From positions 1 through 64,000 of the forward strand of contig NZ_QZCS01000009.1 of assembly GCF_003594915.1 (NCBI RefSeq): 64,000 nucleotides of DNA, read 5' to 3'. The notes beneath the pieces were generated by a model. The model searched no databases. It was not told the origin of the DNA and saw only the letters and a list, made by a program, of their open reading frames with translations. Shown here piece by piece: positions 1-7,698 of the stretch (position 1 is its first letter; each line of letters opens with the position of its first letter). This DNA comes from Enterobacter chuandaensis. Its GTDB lineage: Bacteria > Pseudomonadota > Gammaproteobacteria > Enterobacterales > Enterobacteriaceae. Position numbers and translations under genes: made by a program.

Positions 1-59
1 ACCTCTCTTTAAGCCATCTTAAATGACTCTGAGGTGTCTGTTAAACCCGTGGCGATTCA
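1..59. mobile_element. Possible terminal fragment of an IS3-family element
   Basis: Read on the minus strand from base 59, this stretch begins TGAATCGCCACGGG and continues with a short CT-rich segment. A TG...CA terminus with this kind of sequence resembles the ends of IS3-family insertion sequences. It abuts the IS1 sequence exactly where IS1 homology starts, which suggests that this element inserted into or deleted part of IS1. There is no transposase reading frame in the 59 bases available. The family assignment is from memory and weak; the body of the element would lie left of the window. Confidence 0.35.
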
Positions 60-180
60 TAACCTGAATCTGAGGCAGCACCTGGCACGGCTGGGACGGA
101 AGTCGCTGTCGTTCTCAAAATCGGTGGAGCTGCATGACAAAGTCATCGGGCATTATCTGAACATAAAACACTATCAATAA
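58..180 (+). pseudogene. insB: insB' (IS1 transposase C-terminus)
   Basis: The 40 codons before the TAA at 178-180 encode the C-terminus of IS1 InsB (starting [13 protein letters not shown], ending [10 protein letters not shown]). There is no start codon and the upstream part is missing, so no functional transposase can be made from it. Confidence 0.85.
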
Positions 181-195
181 GTTGGAGTCATTACC
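58..195 (+). mobile_element. IS1 remnant, right end
   Basis: The segment ends with GTTGGAGTCATTACC (181-195), which is the right terminal inverted repeat of IS1. Before it lies the 3' end of insB. The left inverted repeat, insA and about three quarters of insB are absent, so the copy is a dead fragment. Bases 196-204 would be the outer half of the 9-bp target duplication, but the left half cannot be seen. It sits inside the island end, 138 bp from the tRNA-Phe fragment; I see no gene or recognisable element in 196-333. Confidence 0.9.
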
Positions 196-333
196 CAATG
201 GTAGATCTCTGGTAGCTTCGAAATGCCGTATTTAAGCATTGCTTAAGTCCTGCAACACCAAACCTAACCGTTTTTCTCAAGGTTAACCAGTAAACGACTG
301 TTAGTTCTGCTGGATCATTTGGCCTTTTTTAAA

Positions 334-382
334 GGGATTGAAAATCCCCGTGTCCTTGGTTCGATTCCGAGTCCGGGCACCA
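334..382 (+). other. pheV': Island attachment site: 3' fragment of tRNA-Phe(GAA)
   Basis: The 49 bases match the 3' part of tRNA-Phe: the anticodon stem-loop with GAA inside GGATTGAAAATCC, the variable loop, the TTCGATTCC T-arm and the acceptor strand ending GGGCACCA. The 5' half (acceptor, D arm) is replaced by unrelated sequence, so this is not a functional tRNA. A 3' tRNA fragment flanked by IS debris is the usual distal direct repeat left by an integrase that recombines into a tRNA gene; the intact tRNA is expected left of the window. E. coli pheV lies at the matching position upstream of gss, so I infer this is the pheV locus. Confidence 0.88.
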
Positions 383-393
383 AATTCCTATTA

Positions 394-419
394 ACGGACC
401 TCCACGGAGGTCCGTTTTT
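394..419 (+). terminator. Rho-independent terminator after tRNA-Phe fragment
   Basis: CGGACCTCC and GGAGGTCCG form a 9-bp stem with a 3-4 base loop, followed by five T residues. It is the native terminator of the tRNA-Phe gene, now separated from the tRNA 5' half by the island. Confidence 0.85.
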
Positions 420-458
420 GCATTCTGAGCCCGCCAAACCCAGCACTTCTACATTCCC

Positions 459-2243
459 TTAGCGACACCCGAACCACTGCGTCAGCAGCGCATACAATTT
501 AGCTGGCTCCAGAGGCTTGCGCAGCACCAGGTACCCTTCCTGCTCTGCCTCCAGCAGAACCGGTGAATTAAATTCGCCGCTGACTATCGCGCCGCTCATA
601 TCCGGCAGACGTTCAAAAAGCGCTTTAAGGACGTCGAAGCCGCTTTCGCCGGATCGCAGGCGCTGGTCGCACAGCACGGCTAACGGTGTGAAGCCGTCGT
701 CGATAATGGCGAACGCTTCTTCAGCGGAAGCCGCGCAGCGCACGTCGATTCCCCATACGCTCATCAGGCTCTCCCAGGCAGACGTCACCAGCGGGTCGTC
801 ATCAACGACCAGGCAGGAACCGTGCAGCGGTGCATATCGTACCGGCGTGGCGGTGCTTTCACAGGCGGGCGTGGTGTCCAGCGCGATGTCTTCACCAGCA
901 TATTGAGTGAAGCGCATCCAGAAGCGTGAGCCTTTGCCTTCAATGGATTGCATCCCGTACTTCACCTTCATCAGCTTGGCACAACGGGCCACTACGGCCA
1001 GCCCCAGCCCGTGTCCGGCGCTGTCTATCTTCCATGCCAGCTCGGGGCGGTAGTAAGGTGAGAAGATTTTCCCTTTCTCGTCATCGGCGATACCGACACC
1101 CGTGTCCCACACCTCAACCATACACTCCTCACCGCGTGGTCGGATGGCGACCAGCACACCGCCCTTGAGCGTGTAGCGAAGGGCGTTTTGAATCAGGTTA
1201 ATCAGGGATTGTCGCACCAGCAGCGGATCGCCTGTCACGTAGATACGGCGTTTGGGCCGACGGGTAGACAGCCTAAGTGCGCGGCTGTTGGCTTCTTCGC
1301 GAAACAGCGTGATTACCGAGTCAAGCAGAGCGCCGATATCCAATTTGGTCGGGGCAGAAAGTACATTCCCGGATTCAATTTTGCTGAGATCGAGCAGAGA
1401 GTTAAGCATCAAATGCACCGAGCGAACGCTCTGCTGCAGGTCAAGAAGCTGTGGCGTCAGGCTGTCGTCCCGGTTTCGGTGGAGGATGGCTTCGATCAGA
1501 AAACCCATGGCGTGCACGGGCTGGCGCAGATCGTGGCTGGCGGTTGTCAGGAACTGATTTTTATCCAGCAGAGCCTGCTCCGCGTCCTCTTTGGCCTGAC
1601 GAAACTGCTCCGCCAGGCGCGAGCTTTTTTCCTCAAGAAGCGCTTGCTGAATAAAGAACGCGTGTGAAGTTAATGCATGGCGGTAAATCGCGAAGCCGTA
1701 AAGCAAATTCAGCATGAGCACGATGAACATCAGCTCATCCAGCCGCCAGATAATACCGAGGTTTAATACCCCCCAGGAGGCGAAGAAAAAGCGCGTAAAG
1801 GTGCTGATGACGGGCGTCAGATGCGTCGCATTGGCGGCGACGATAGCGGCGATGCTGATATTAAGAAGCAGGAAAAAGTCAAAATTCTGCGTCTGCGGGG
1901 TAATTAAATAGAGTGATGAAATGCCCAACCCGTGAACAAAGGCGATATTATTGATACGCGGAAGCCAGCGTCGCAGCACGTCCTTTTCAATATTGTCTTT
2001 CGCTTCGCGCTGATAGCGTCGATGCAATATTCGTATCGCCACAGCACACAGCAGATAAATGATTATCCAGGTAATCGTTGGGCCGAGGTCGTCCCCAAGC
2101 ATATAAATCCAGATGGCGAAAGGAATCCCGACAAAGGGCACCGCGCTAAAGCTAAACACCAGCCGCAGAAAGGTGTTGTTTAGCAAACGGATCTGCGCCG
2201 CAGGAGAGATACCATCGTTCTGTAAGCTCTGGAAAAACCTCAT
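459..2243 (-). CDS. Membrane hybrid histidine kinase with C-terminal receiver
   Basis: Sensor kinase of 594 residues that would phosphorylate the adjacent response regulator. The N-terminal 200 residues hold about six hydrophobic segments with no large periplasmic loop, so the signal is probably sensed in or near the membrane. A short coiled coil (about 200-230) leads to the dimerisation helix with phospho-acceptor H237 in SHDLRQPVHA. The ATPase domain has an N box around N353, DTGVGIA at 380-386 and GHGLGLAVV near 410. A receiver domain (about 477-590) carries the acidic pair DDD, acceptor D526 and K576. The gene overlaps its upstream neighbour by ATGA, so the two are translationally coupled. 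The signal is unknown; I do not recognise a named E. coli orthologue. The location beside an autotransporter and pga suggests control of surface traits, which is inference. Confidence 0.92.
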   Translation of the reverse strand: MRFFQSLQNDGISPAAQIRLLNNTFLRLVFSFSAVPFVGIPFAIWIYMLGDDLGPTITWIIIYLLCAVAIRILHRRYQREAKDNIEKDVLRRWLPRINNIAFVHGLGISSLYLITPQTQNFDFFLLLNISIAAIVAANATHLTPVISTFTRFFFASWGVLNLGIIWRLDELMFIVLMLNLLYGFAIYRHALTSHAFFIQQALLEEKSSRLAEQFRQAKEDAEQALLDKNQFLTTASHDLRQPVHAMGFLIEAILHRNRDDSLTPQLLDLQQSVRSVHLMLNSLLDLSKIESGNVLSAPTKLDIGALLDSVITLFREEANSRALRLSTRRPKRRIYVTGDPLLVRQSLINLIQNALRYTLKGGVLVAIRPRGEECMVEVWDTGVGIADDEKGKIFSPYYRPELAWKIDSAGHGLGLAVVARCAKLMKVKYGMQSIEGKGSRFWMRFTQYAGEDIALDTTPACESTATPVRYAPLHGSCLVVDDDPLVTSAWESLMSVWGIDVRCAASAEEAFAIIDDGFTPLAVLCDQRLRSGESGFDVLKALFERLPDMSGAIVSGEFNSPVLLEAEQEGYLVLRKPLEPAKLYALLTQWFGCR

Positions 2244-2872
2244 TCCGACGGTTCCTGCTTGCTATGCAGAAGCGTAATGGCCTCTACCCGACTGTTCACG
2301 CCTATCTTTTTCAATATATTGCTGATGTGTTCTTTGACCGTGGGCTCAGAAATTGAAAGCTGCGCGGCGATTCTTTTATTTGGCAGACCGCGCATAATCA
2401 TATTTAACACGTCTATTTGTCGCGGCGTTAAGTTAAATTTACTTAACTTCTCATTATTCGACTGAACGGAAAGTTCGCTTCCGTCAGGAAACCAGGTCAC
2501 ATTATTAGCGAGTGCGAAAACGGCCTGTGAGAACATTTCAGGCGGTTCGCTTTTCAATACAAAACCGTGCCCCCCGGCGGCATGAACTTTCCGCCAGAGA
2601 TCATTATTGTCATCCCCGCTGACTACCAGGAGTCGTACCTGTGGGTAAAGTTGTTTCACTTCTTTGAGTAATTTCAATGCCGTTCCGGACGAGAGCCAAA
2701 AATCGATTACCAGCAAACGTGGCGGGCCATTATCCCTAATTTGACGGTAGCAATCGTCTTCATTCGTCACCACACTCGCCTGCTTAAATTGGCAATGTGT
2801 AATCAGAAAATTGGCGATGCCGCTTGCTACCAATGGATGGTCATCAACGACCAACGCATAATTCTGTCCCAA
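2240..2872 (-). CDS. NarL/LuxR-family response regulator (TTG start)
   Basis: DNA-binding partner of the kinase. A receiver domain starts at once with ALVVDDHPLVASG and has the acceptor Asp in VIDFWLSSG and a Lys in VLKSEPP; a LuxR/NarL helix-turn-helix (LTPRQIDVLNMI...IAAQLSISEPTVKEHISNILKKIG) fills the C-terminus. I choose the TTG at 2872-2870 because AAAGGAGGA lies 5 bases upstream and the receiver fold begins right after it. ATG at 2896 is in frame but has no Shine-Dalgarno, and a longer reading from 3010 adds a tail with no homology to the family. The protein is then about 210 residues, normal for the family. Stop and kinase start overlap by 4 bp. It faces away from the lipoprotein and autotransporter genes, which are obvious candidate targets. 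Confidence 0.9.
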   Translation of the reverse strand: MGQNYALVVDDHPLVASGIANFLITHCQFKQASVVTNEDDCYRQIRDNGPPRLLVIDFWLSSGTALKLLKEVKQLYPQVRLLVVSGDDNNDLWRKVHAAGGHGFVLKSEPPEMFSQAVFALANNVTWFPDGSELSVQSNNEKLSKFNLTPRQIDVLNMIMRGLPNKRIAAQLSISEPTVKEHISNILKKIGVNSRVEAITLLHSKQEPSE

Positions 2873-2876
2873 AGGG

Positions 2877-2885
2877 TCCTCCTTT
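2877..2885 (-). promoter_or_regulatory. Strong Shine-Dalgarno selecting a TTG start
   Basis: AAAGGAGGA on the minus strand is a near-perfect anti-16S match, 5 bases before TTG at 2872. It lies inside the reading frame if the upstream ATG (2896) were used, which argues that the TTG is the real start. Confidence 0.6.
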
Positions 2886-3047
2886 GACCTTCGCATATCT
2901 GAGAATACAGATGAATTATTATCTACCCACCCTACTTTAGGAGGGTTTTTTCGATTAGGAAAGGGAAATATATTATTCGCTGATTTGAGTAAATGAAAAC
3001 ATAAATACAATCAGTGAAATTAACTGATTGGATATCAAGGATAATTT

Positions 3048-3362
3048 ATGAAAAAACCTCTCGTCTTTTTAACCGTTACGTTGATGCTAGCCGGTTGTTC
3101 GACGCTGAAAACCGATCAGGCTATTCCACTCCTGCAGGCGGAGACCGCTAAAATGCTGGGGCTGGGTTCATCGGATGAAATAACCGTGACCAATGTTAAT
3201 GGCGCCCAGCCGGACGCACTGGGCGGACAAAAGCTCTCTTATCGCGCTACGACCGAAAAAGGGCGTATTTTCGATTGCTCATCAATGATGATGCCGGGGA
3301 TTTTAGGATCCGCACCGACGCTGAGCGCGCCAACCTGTACCCCTGTTGTCACGCATAAATAA
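3048..3362 (+). CDS. Small lipoprotein of unknown function
   Basis: A 104-residue protein with a type II signal peptide: MKKPLVFLTVTLML followed by the lipobox LAGC (about residues 14-17). It should be lipidated at that Cys; the residue after it is Ser, so the Lol system would carry it to the outer membrane. The mature part is small, has two further Cys residues (in DCSSMM and PTCTP) that could form a disulfide, and has no motif I recognise. AAGGA lies 7 bases before the ATG. It is divergent from the two-component operon and followed by its own terminator, so it is probably monocistronic and may be a target of that system. Confidence 0.85.
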   Translation: MKKPLVFLTVTLMLAGCSTLKTDQAIPLLQAETAKMLGLGSSDEITVTNVNGAQPDALGGQKLSYRATTEKGRIFDCSSMMMPGILGSAPTLSAPTCTPVVTHK

Positions 3363-3375
3363 TTAACTTCAAATC

Positions 3376-3403
3376 AAAAGGCGTACATAAATAACGCCTT
3401 TTA
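3376..3403 (+). terminator. Terminator after the lipoprotein gene
   Basis: AAAGGCG and CGCCTTT form a 7-bp stem with an 11-base A/T-rich loop, followed by an imperfect T run. Confidence 0.6.
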
Positions 3404-3476
3404 TATTTTCTGACGTATCTGAGTTTTCATAAAAACGATTTTCCAGACATCACGCTAATGAGTACGGAGATAGCCC

Positions 3477-6400
3477 GTGAATAACTCTACATCGCATGCT
3501 TTAGCGGTTAAGACACCGCTTTCCAGACTTTACCTCGCTCTATTTTCCGCGCCGCTGTTACTGCTTTCACCTGCCGATTTCGCGCGTGCAGCCGATGCCA
3601 TTTTTGATGGCGACGCGCGTATTACCGAAACGCTGGGTTACACCGGAGATGTTTACGTTGGACGTAATCAACGCGGAAACCTGCTGATCGATAATGGCAA
3701 AATCACCGCCTATAACATCAATATCGGTCGGCTGTTCGACGGCCAAATTTATGAAAGCGTGGTCACGGTTCGTGGGCCAAACGCTGAGCTAAACGCGGTA
3801 AACGATCAGTACGTCCTGCGCGGCGACCTGAATCTTGGCCTCGGCACCCTGCGTGTCGAAGAGGGCGCGCTGGCGAGCGCGAAGGAGATCGTTGTCGGCA
3901 CCACCCGCGGCTACGACAGCCACCTTATCGCCACGGGCGCCGGCTCTCGCGTGATCAGTAATTTTCTCAGCGTAGGCACCGATCTGGGGGCACGCTCCAC
4001 GCTGTCGATTGAAGACGGCGCGGCACTCAGCACCGCCTACGATGCGCGCATCGGCAACGGTACCGGGCCGGGTGAAACCGACACGCTAAGCCCGAAAGCC
4101 ACCGTTACGGGGAGCGGCTCACAGTGGAACGTTGGCCGTACATTGACGCTTTATGGCGACCTGGACGTGTTGAACGGCGGTGCGGTTAACGTTGGCGGCG
4201 TGCAGGTGGCGGGCGTCTCCGGGGCGGGTAAAACCGCCGAACTGGTTATTGCGAGCAAAGACTCGCGCTTTACCAGCGGAAGCAGCGTGAGCGTGGGCGA
4301 TTATGGCAATGGCGTGCTGTCGGTGATTGACGGCGGTTCATTTTCCGCAGGCAGCAATACGCTGATCGTGGGGACCTCGGGTTCCGGTTCGAACCGGGGG
4401 GCGCTCATCATCGGCAGCCGCGGAAATATGGACACCGGAACGGGTTTAACTGAGCCAACGCTTGGCACAGCGGGCGGCGCGGGTACTCTCGATGCGAATA
4501 CGGCAATCAGCCTGCGCGGCGGGCTGTTCGGCAGCTATGTCTACTTCAACCATACCGACGGAAATTACGTCTTCAGCAACAAGATGAGCGGCGAAGGTGA
4601 GGTGATCAATACCTCCGGGCAGACAACGCTGAACGGCGATCTTTCAGCCCTTCAGGCGAACGTGACCGCGCGCGGTGGCAAAGTCATTATTGCCAGCAAC
4701 ATCAACACCCAGCCAGAAGACGATATTTTTGATATTCAGACCCTTAGCGCCGAGAACGGCGGGACGCTGATCCTCAACGCGACGGCGGGATCCGACGTTA
4801 GCAACGGGCTGGGCTACAGCAGCGCCGCGTCAATCAAGGCCGGCGGCACGCTGGGGGGGAACGGCACGCTGGGCCAGACCGAGATCCTGTCCGGCGGGCA
4901 TATCTCACCAGGGGATGGCGATATCGGTACGCTGACGCTGAAACGTTATCTGAATTTTGTAGGTGAGTCTTTCTATGATGTCGATATCGCCGGTGATGGC
5001 CGCAGCGACCAGTTGCTGGTAGCAGGCAAAACGACCATCAGCGATCGGGCTCAGGTACAGGTCACCGCGCTGGATCCGCAAACCAGCTACAAAACGGGTC
5101 AAAGCTATCGCATTTTAACCTCCGACGGGGGAATTGACGGTCAGTTCGCGGGGGCGGTGTCCAAATCCGCCTTCCTGGACGTGGCGCTCAACCAGAGCAC
5201 CAACGCCGTCGATCTGACCATCGCGCAGAAAGAGACCGGCGGCGAGAATCCGGGAGGCGAAAACCCAGGAGGCGAAAATCCAGGAGGAGGAAACCCAGGC
5301 GGTGAGAACCCGGGCGGAGAAAACCCGGGCGGTGAGAATCCGGGCAGCGGCAAGCCGGGGATTTTCCAGACCGTGGCCAAAAGCGGCAACCAGTGGAATA
5401 CCGCCGGTGCGCTCTCCACGCTGACGCAAAGCGGCCCGTCGCTGGCGCTGTACAACTCGCTGCTGCTGCTGAGCGCGCCGGAAGCGCGCGAGGCATTCAA
5501 TCAGCTGTCCGGTGAAGTTTATCCGTCAATACAGTCCAACCTGATCGCTGGGAGCACGCAGGTGTTTAACGTGTTAAACCAGCGTATGCAGCGCGCGTTT
5601 GATAACGACAGCCTGCCGATACCACCGTTAGCGATGTCGCTGGTGCAGCAGCCTGAGCCGCAAAATAACGGCGTCTGGGGTCAGACCTTCAGTTCATGGA
5701 GCCAGAACAACGGCGATGGTAACGTGGGCAAGCTGGACGGCAACACCACCGGTTTCCTGCTGGGGGCCGATCGCAAGCTGGCGGACCATAACGTGCGTGT
5801 CGGCGGCTACTTCGGCTACAGCCGGGGTGATTACGACGTCGACAGTCGTCGCTCCTCAACGGATACCGACAACTATCATCTTGGCCTGTATGCGGCGGGT
5901 CAACAGGATGCGTTCTCCCTTCGCGGCGCGCTGGGTTACACCTGGCACAAGATCGAAGGCGAGCGCAATGTTGATTTCAGCGGCTTCTCGGATCGTCTGA
6001 AGTCGGATTACGACGCCAACTCGCTGCTGGCGTTCACCGAAGCGGGCTACCGTTTCGGCCAGCCTGATATGAATATTGAGCCTTTCGTCAATTTATCGTA
6101 CGTTCGACTGCATACCGACAGCTTCAGGGAAGACGGCGGCGCCGCCGCGCTGAGCGTACGTAACGAAACGATGAACACCTTCTATTCCACCCTCGGAGTG
6201 CGCGGTGTGACCGAGCTACCGAAGAACGTTAACCTCTACGGTTCGTTGGGCTGGCAGCACGCCTATGGCGATAAGAATACCTCTTCGCGCATGGCGTTTG
6301 CAGGCAGCGACGCGTTCATTACTCAGGGGCAGGCCGTGGATGAGGACGTGATGGTGGGTGATATTGGCGTGAGCGTACAGCTGTCGCGGGCTGCGACGCT

Positions 6401-6479
6401 GGATGTGGGTTACCAGGGGCAATATGGTGCGGATACCCGCGTCAACTCGGTTAACGCTAATCTGCGCTGGTCGTTCTGA
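3477..6479 (+). CDS. Type Va autotransporter adhesin
   Basis: A 1000-residue secreted protein with classical autotransporter layout. It has a signal peptide with cleavage likely after FARA (about residue 38), then a passenger of Gly/Ser/Thr-rich beta-helix repeats. PATR-like GGTLGGNGTLG is followed by ISPGDGDIGTLTL near 460-485. A pentapeptide-repeat linker (about 589-628) leads to a C-terminal 12-strand translocator beginning near PEARE and ending LRWSF, a normal aromatic terminus for BAM recognition. No protease or lipase motif is visible, so adhesion, autoaggregation or biofilm formation is the best guess. The start is GTG with GGAG 7 bases upstream; there is no better ATG. It is followed by a strong terminator and stands alone between regulators. 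It is not Ag43 or AIDA by any motif I can see. Confidence 0.93.
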   Translation: MNNSTSHALAVKTPLSRLYLALFSAPLLLLSPADFARAADAIFDGDARITETLGYTGDVYVGRNQRGNLLIDNGKITAYNINIGRLFDGQIYESVVTVRGPNAELNAVNDQYVLRGDLNLGLGTLRVEEGALASAKEIVVGTTRGYDSHLIATGAGSRVISNFLSVGTDLGARSTLSIEDGAALSTAYDARIGNGTGPGETDTLSPKATVTGSGSQWNVGRTLTLYGDLDVLNGGAVNVGGVQVAGVSGAGKTAELVIASKDSRFTSGSSVSVGDYGNGVLSVIDGGSFSAGSNTLIVGTSGSGSNRGALIIGSRGNMDTGTGLTEPTLGTAGGAGTLDANTAISLRGGLFGSYVYFNHTDGNYVFSNKMSGEGEVINTSGQTTLNGDLSALQANVTARGGKVIIASNINTQPEDDIFDIQTLSAENGGTLILNATAGSDVSNGLGYSSAASIKAGGTLGGNGTLGQTEILSGGHISPGDGDIGTLTLKRYLNFVGESFYDVDIAGDGRSDQLLVAGKTTISDRAQVQVTALDPQTSYKTGQSYRILTSDGGIDGQFAGAVSKSAFLDVALNQSTNAVDLTIAQKETGGENPGGENPGGENPGGGNPGGENPGGENPGGENPGSGKPGIFQTVAKSGNQWNTAGALSTLTQSGPSLALYNSLLLLSAPEAREAFNQLSGEVYPSIQSNLIAGSTQVFNVLNQRMQRAFDNDSLPIPPLAMSLVQQPEPQNNGVWGQTFSSWSQNNGDGNVGKLDGNTTGFLLGADRKLADHNVRVGGYFGYSRGDYDVDSRRSSTDTDNYHLGLYAAGQQDAFSLRGALGYTWHKIEGERNVDFSGFSDRLKSDYDANSLLAFTEAGYRFGQPDMNIEPFVNLSYVRLHTDSFREDGGAAALSVRNETMNTFYSTLGVRGVTELPKNVNLYGSLGWQHAYGDKNTSSRMAFAGSDAFITQGQAVDEDVMVGDIGVSVQLSRAATLDVGYQGQYGADTRVNSVNANLRWSF
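5241..5360 (+). repeat. Eight 15-bp tandem repeats (GENPG linker)
   Basis: Eight consecutive 15-bp units encode GENPG with variants GGNPG (unit 4) and SGKPG (unit 8). They join the autotransporter passenger to the barrel-proximal domain. The period is a multiple of three, so gain or loss of units by slippage keeps the frame and would change only the linker length. Confidence 0.95.
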
Positions 6480-6493
6480 ATTATCTTCGTTAA

Positions 6494-6526
6494 AAGAACC
6501 CGCCCTTGTGGCGGGTTCTTGCTTTT
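6494..6526 (+). terminator. Terminator between autotransporter and LuxR gene
   Basis: AAGAACCCGCC and GGCGGGTTCTT form a perfect 11-bp stem with a 5-base loop, then GCTTTT. The A-rich left arm means it can also work for the convergent minus-strand gene. Confidence 0.9.
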
Positions 6527-6540
6527 GGGCACACAGGAAT

Positions 6541-7119
6541 TCAGGGATCGTTCCCAACCGCATCCAGCAGTTTGTTTTTAAAGATAAACAAACACGCCTC
6601 GTTGAAGTTTTCGGCCCCCAGGCGTTCCGACAGCGCCGTTCGTTTGCGATAGAGGCTTTTCACCGACGTATTCAGCTCATCGGCAATCGCTTCCATCGAC
6701 ATCCCTGCCCTCAGTAACCGCAGCATAATCGCTTCATGTGTGCTAAGCCGTAAGTTAAGCAGCCATTTGGTGGTCAGACGCCTGCCCTTCATATTGAGCA
6801 CCAGGTTAAATAACGACGCCATATCCGGTGCCGTAAGCGACGTGTTCATAAACAACTTCATACTGAGTAGATTCTCCTCGCGATGGCGCATATCCAGCAT
6901 CACGCAGCAGATCGTTTTTTTCGTTCTGGCCGGATGGCGTATCAGGTAGTCATATAAACGGAGCGGAGAACGACTATCAATCAACACAGAATATTCATCT
7001 GCACCGTTATCAAATATGTTTCTGTCAATCGAGTCGAGCAGGATAATATCCGGAAAAAATAGCCTCATCCCCCTGACAAGATAGCGATCCTGAGTCACTA
7101 ACACTATTGAAGTTGCCAC
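6541..7119 (-). CDS. LuxR-type transcriptional regulator with degenerate receiver
   Basis: A 192-residue regulator. The C-terminal third is a LuxR helix-turn-helix (LSTHEAIMLRLLRAGMSMEAIADELNTS then VKSLYRKRTALSERLGA). The N-terminal part has the size of a receiver domain and starts with a beta strand (SIVLVTQDRYLVRGM), but the acidic pair and phospho-acceptor are not recognisable, so phosphorylation is unlikely. This layout is like CsgD and small fimbrial or biofilm regulators. The start is GTG with AAGGGA 6 bases upstream. It is transcribed away from pgaABCD across a 579-bp AT-rich gap and toward the autotransporter; control of one or both is a reasonable inference. Confidence 0.85.
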   Translation of the reverse strand: MATSIVLVTQDRYLVRGMRLFFPDIILLDSIDRNIFDNGADEYSVLIDSRSPLRLYDYLIRHPARTKKTICCVMLDMRHREENLLSMKLFMNTSLTAPDMASLFNLVLNMKGRRLTTKWLLNLRLSTHEAIMLRLLRAGMSMEAIADELNTSVKSLYRKRTALSERLGAENFNEACLFIFKNKLLDAVGNDP

Positions 7120-7698
7120 TAACCATCCCTTTTAGATTAAAGCAAGAACGCCTCCCCTGAAAGAAGAGCGCCTTCGTTTTATAGCGTATTTGTATTAACG
7201 ACAAATGTATTCCAGCTTTGATCATCCCTCAATGCACGCATTGATGCGTTAGACTTCCTGTAGACTATCATTCAATGGCTGATATTAATTATAAATAAAA
7301 AACAATCTCAGAAAAGACGCTTCACCAAACATTAAGAATTTTTGTCATGAAACTTCCCAAACATGTACCAGAAAGTACTTTAACTGGCACGAATGAACTA
7401 CATTAAAAATATAAACAAAGTCTTTGCAATAAAAATAAAATACAATTTAATCAATGAATTACAAATAACACCCCAATTCAAAATAATCATCAAAAACGTG
7501 CCATTACAGAATTATCTCAAAACCATCCACCCGCTTTTCAACATATTTATCCGGCAACATATCAGGTGTACATTACCTTCCATCCAGTTCACCGAGATAA
7601 GGATCTATAATTACCTTTAAGTAAGTACCCCATAACATCACCGCTTTCAGATTTAATGTTCTCATTTATGGCCTTTAACGCAGAGTTAAAAGGCAGCC
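7120..7698 (+). other. 579-bp AT-rich leader between luxR-type gene and pgaA
   Basis: No convincing gene lies here. A 75-codon open frame at 7393-7620 has no good Shine-Dalgarno and a Lys/Ile/Asn-rich composition typical of chance AT-rich frames. The block should hold the pga promoter and a long 5' leader. In E. coli the pgaA leader is repressed by CsrA and activated by NhaR. Here only a few GGA triplets (for example near 7600, 7711 and 7743) are seen, so CsrA control cannot be claimed. A 20-bp dyad is listed separately. Confidence 0.6.
7368..7387. promoter_or_regulatory. 20-bp dyad upstream of pgaA (candidate operator)
   Basis: The sequence reads CCAG, then the perfect 10-bp palindrome AAAGTACTTT, then AA and CTGG. 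Size and symmetry resemble binding sites of dimeric LuxR-type regulators, and such a regulator is encoded next to it. Function is inferred. Confidence 0.35.

Noticed and set aside
321..382. Complete tRNA gene
   Set aside because: The D arm and 5' acceptor strand are absent; only the 3' part of tRNA-Phe is present.
5241..5360. CRISPR-like or intergenic repeat array
   Set aside because: Units are contiguous 15-mers without spacers, inside a coding frame, and encode a peptide linker.
7393..7620. 75-codon open frame in the pga leader
   Set aside because: No good Shine-Dalgarno, Lys/Asn/Ile-rich chance composition in AT-rich DNA, no signal or motif.
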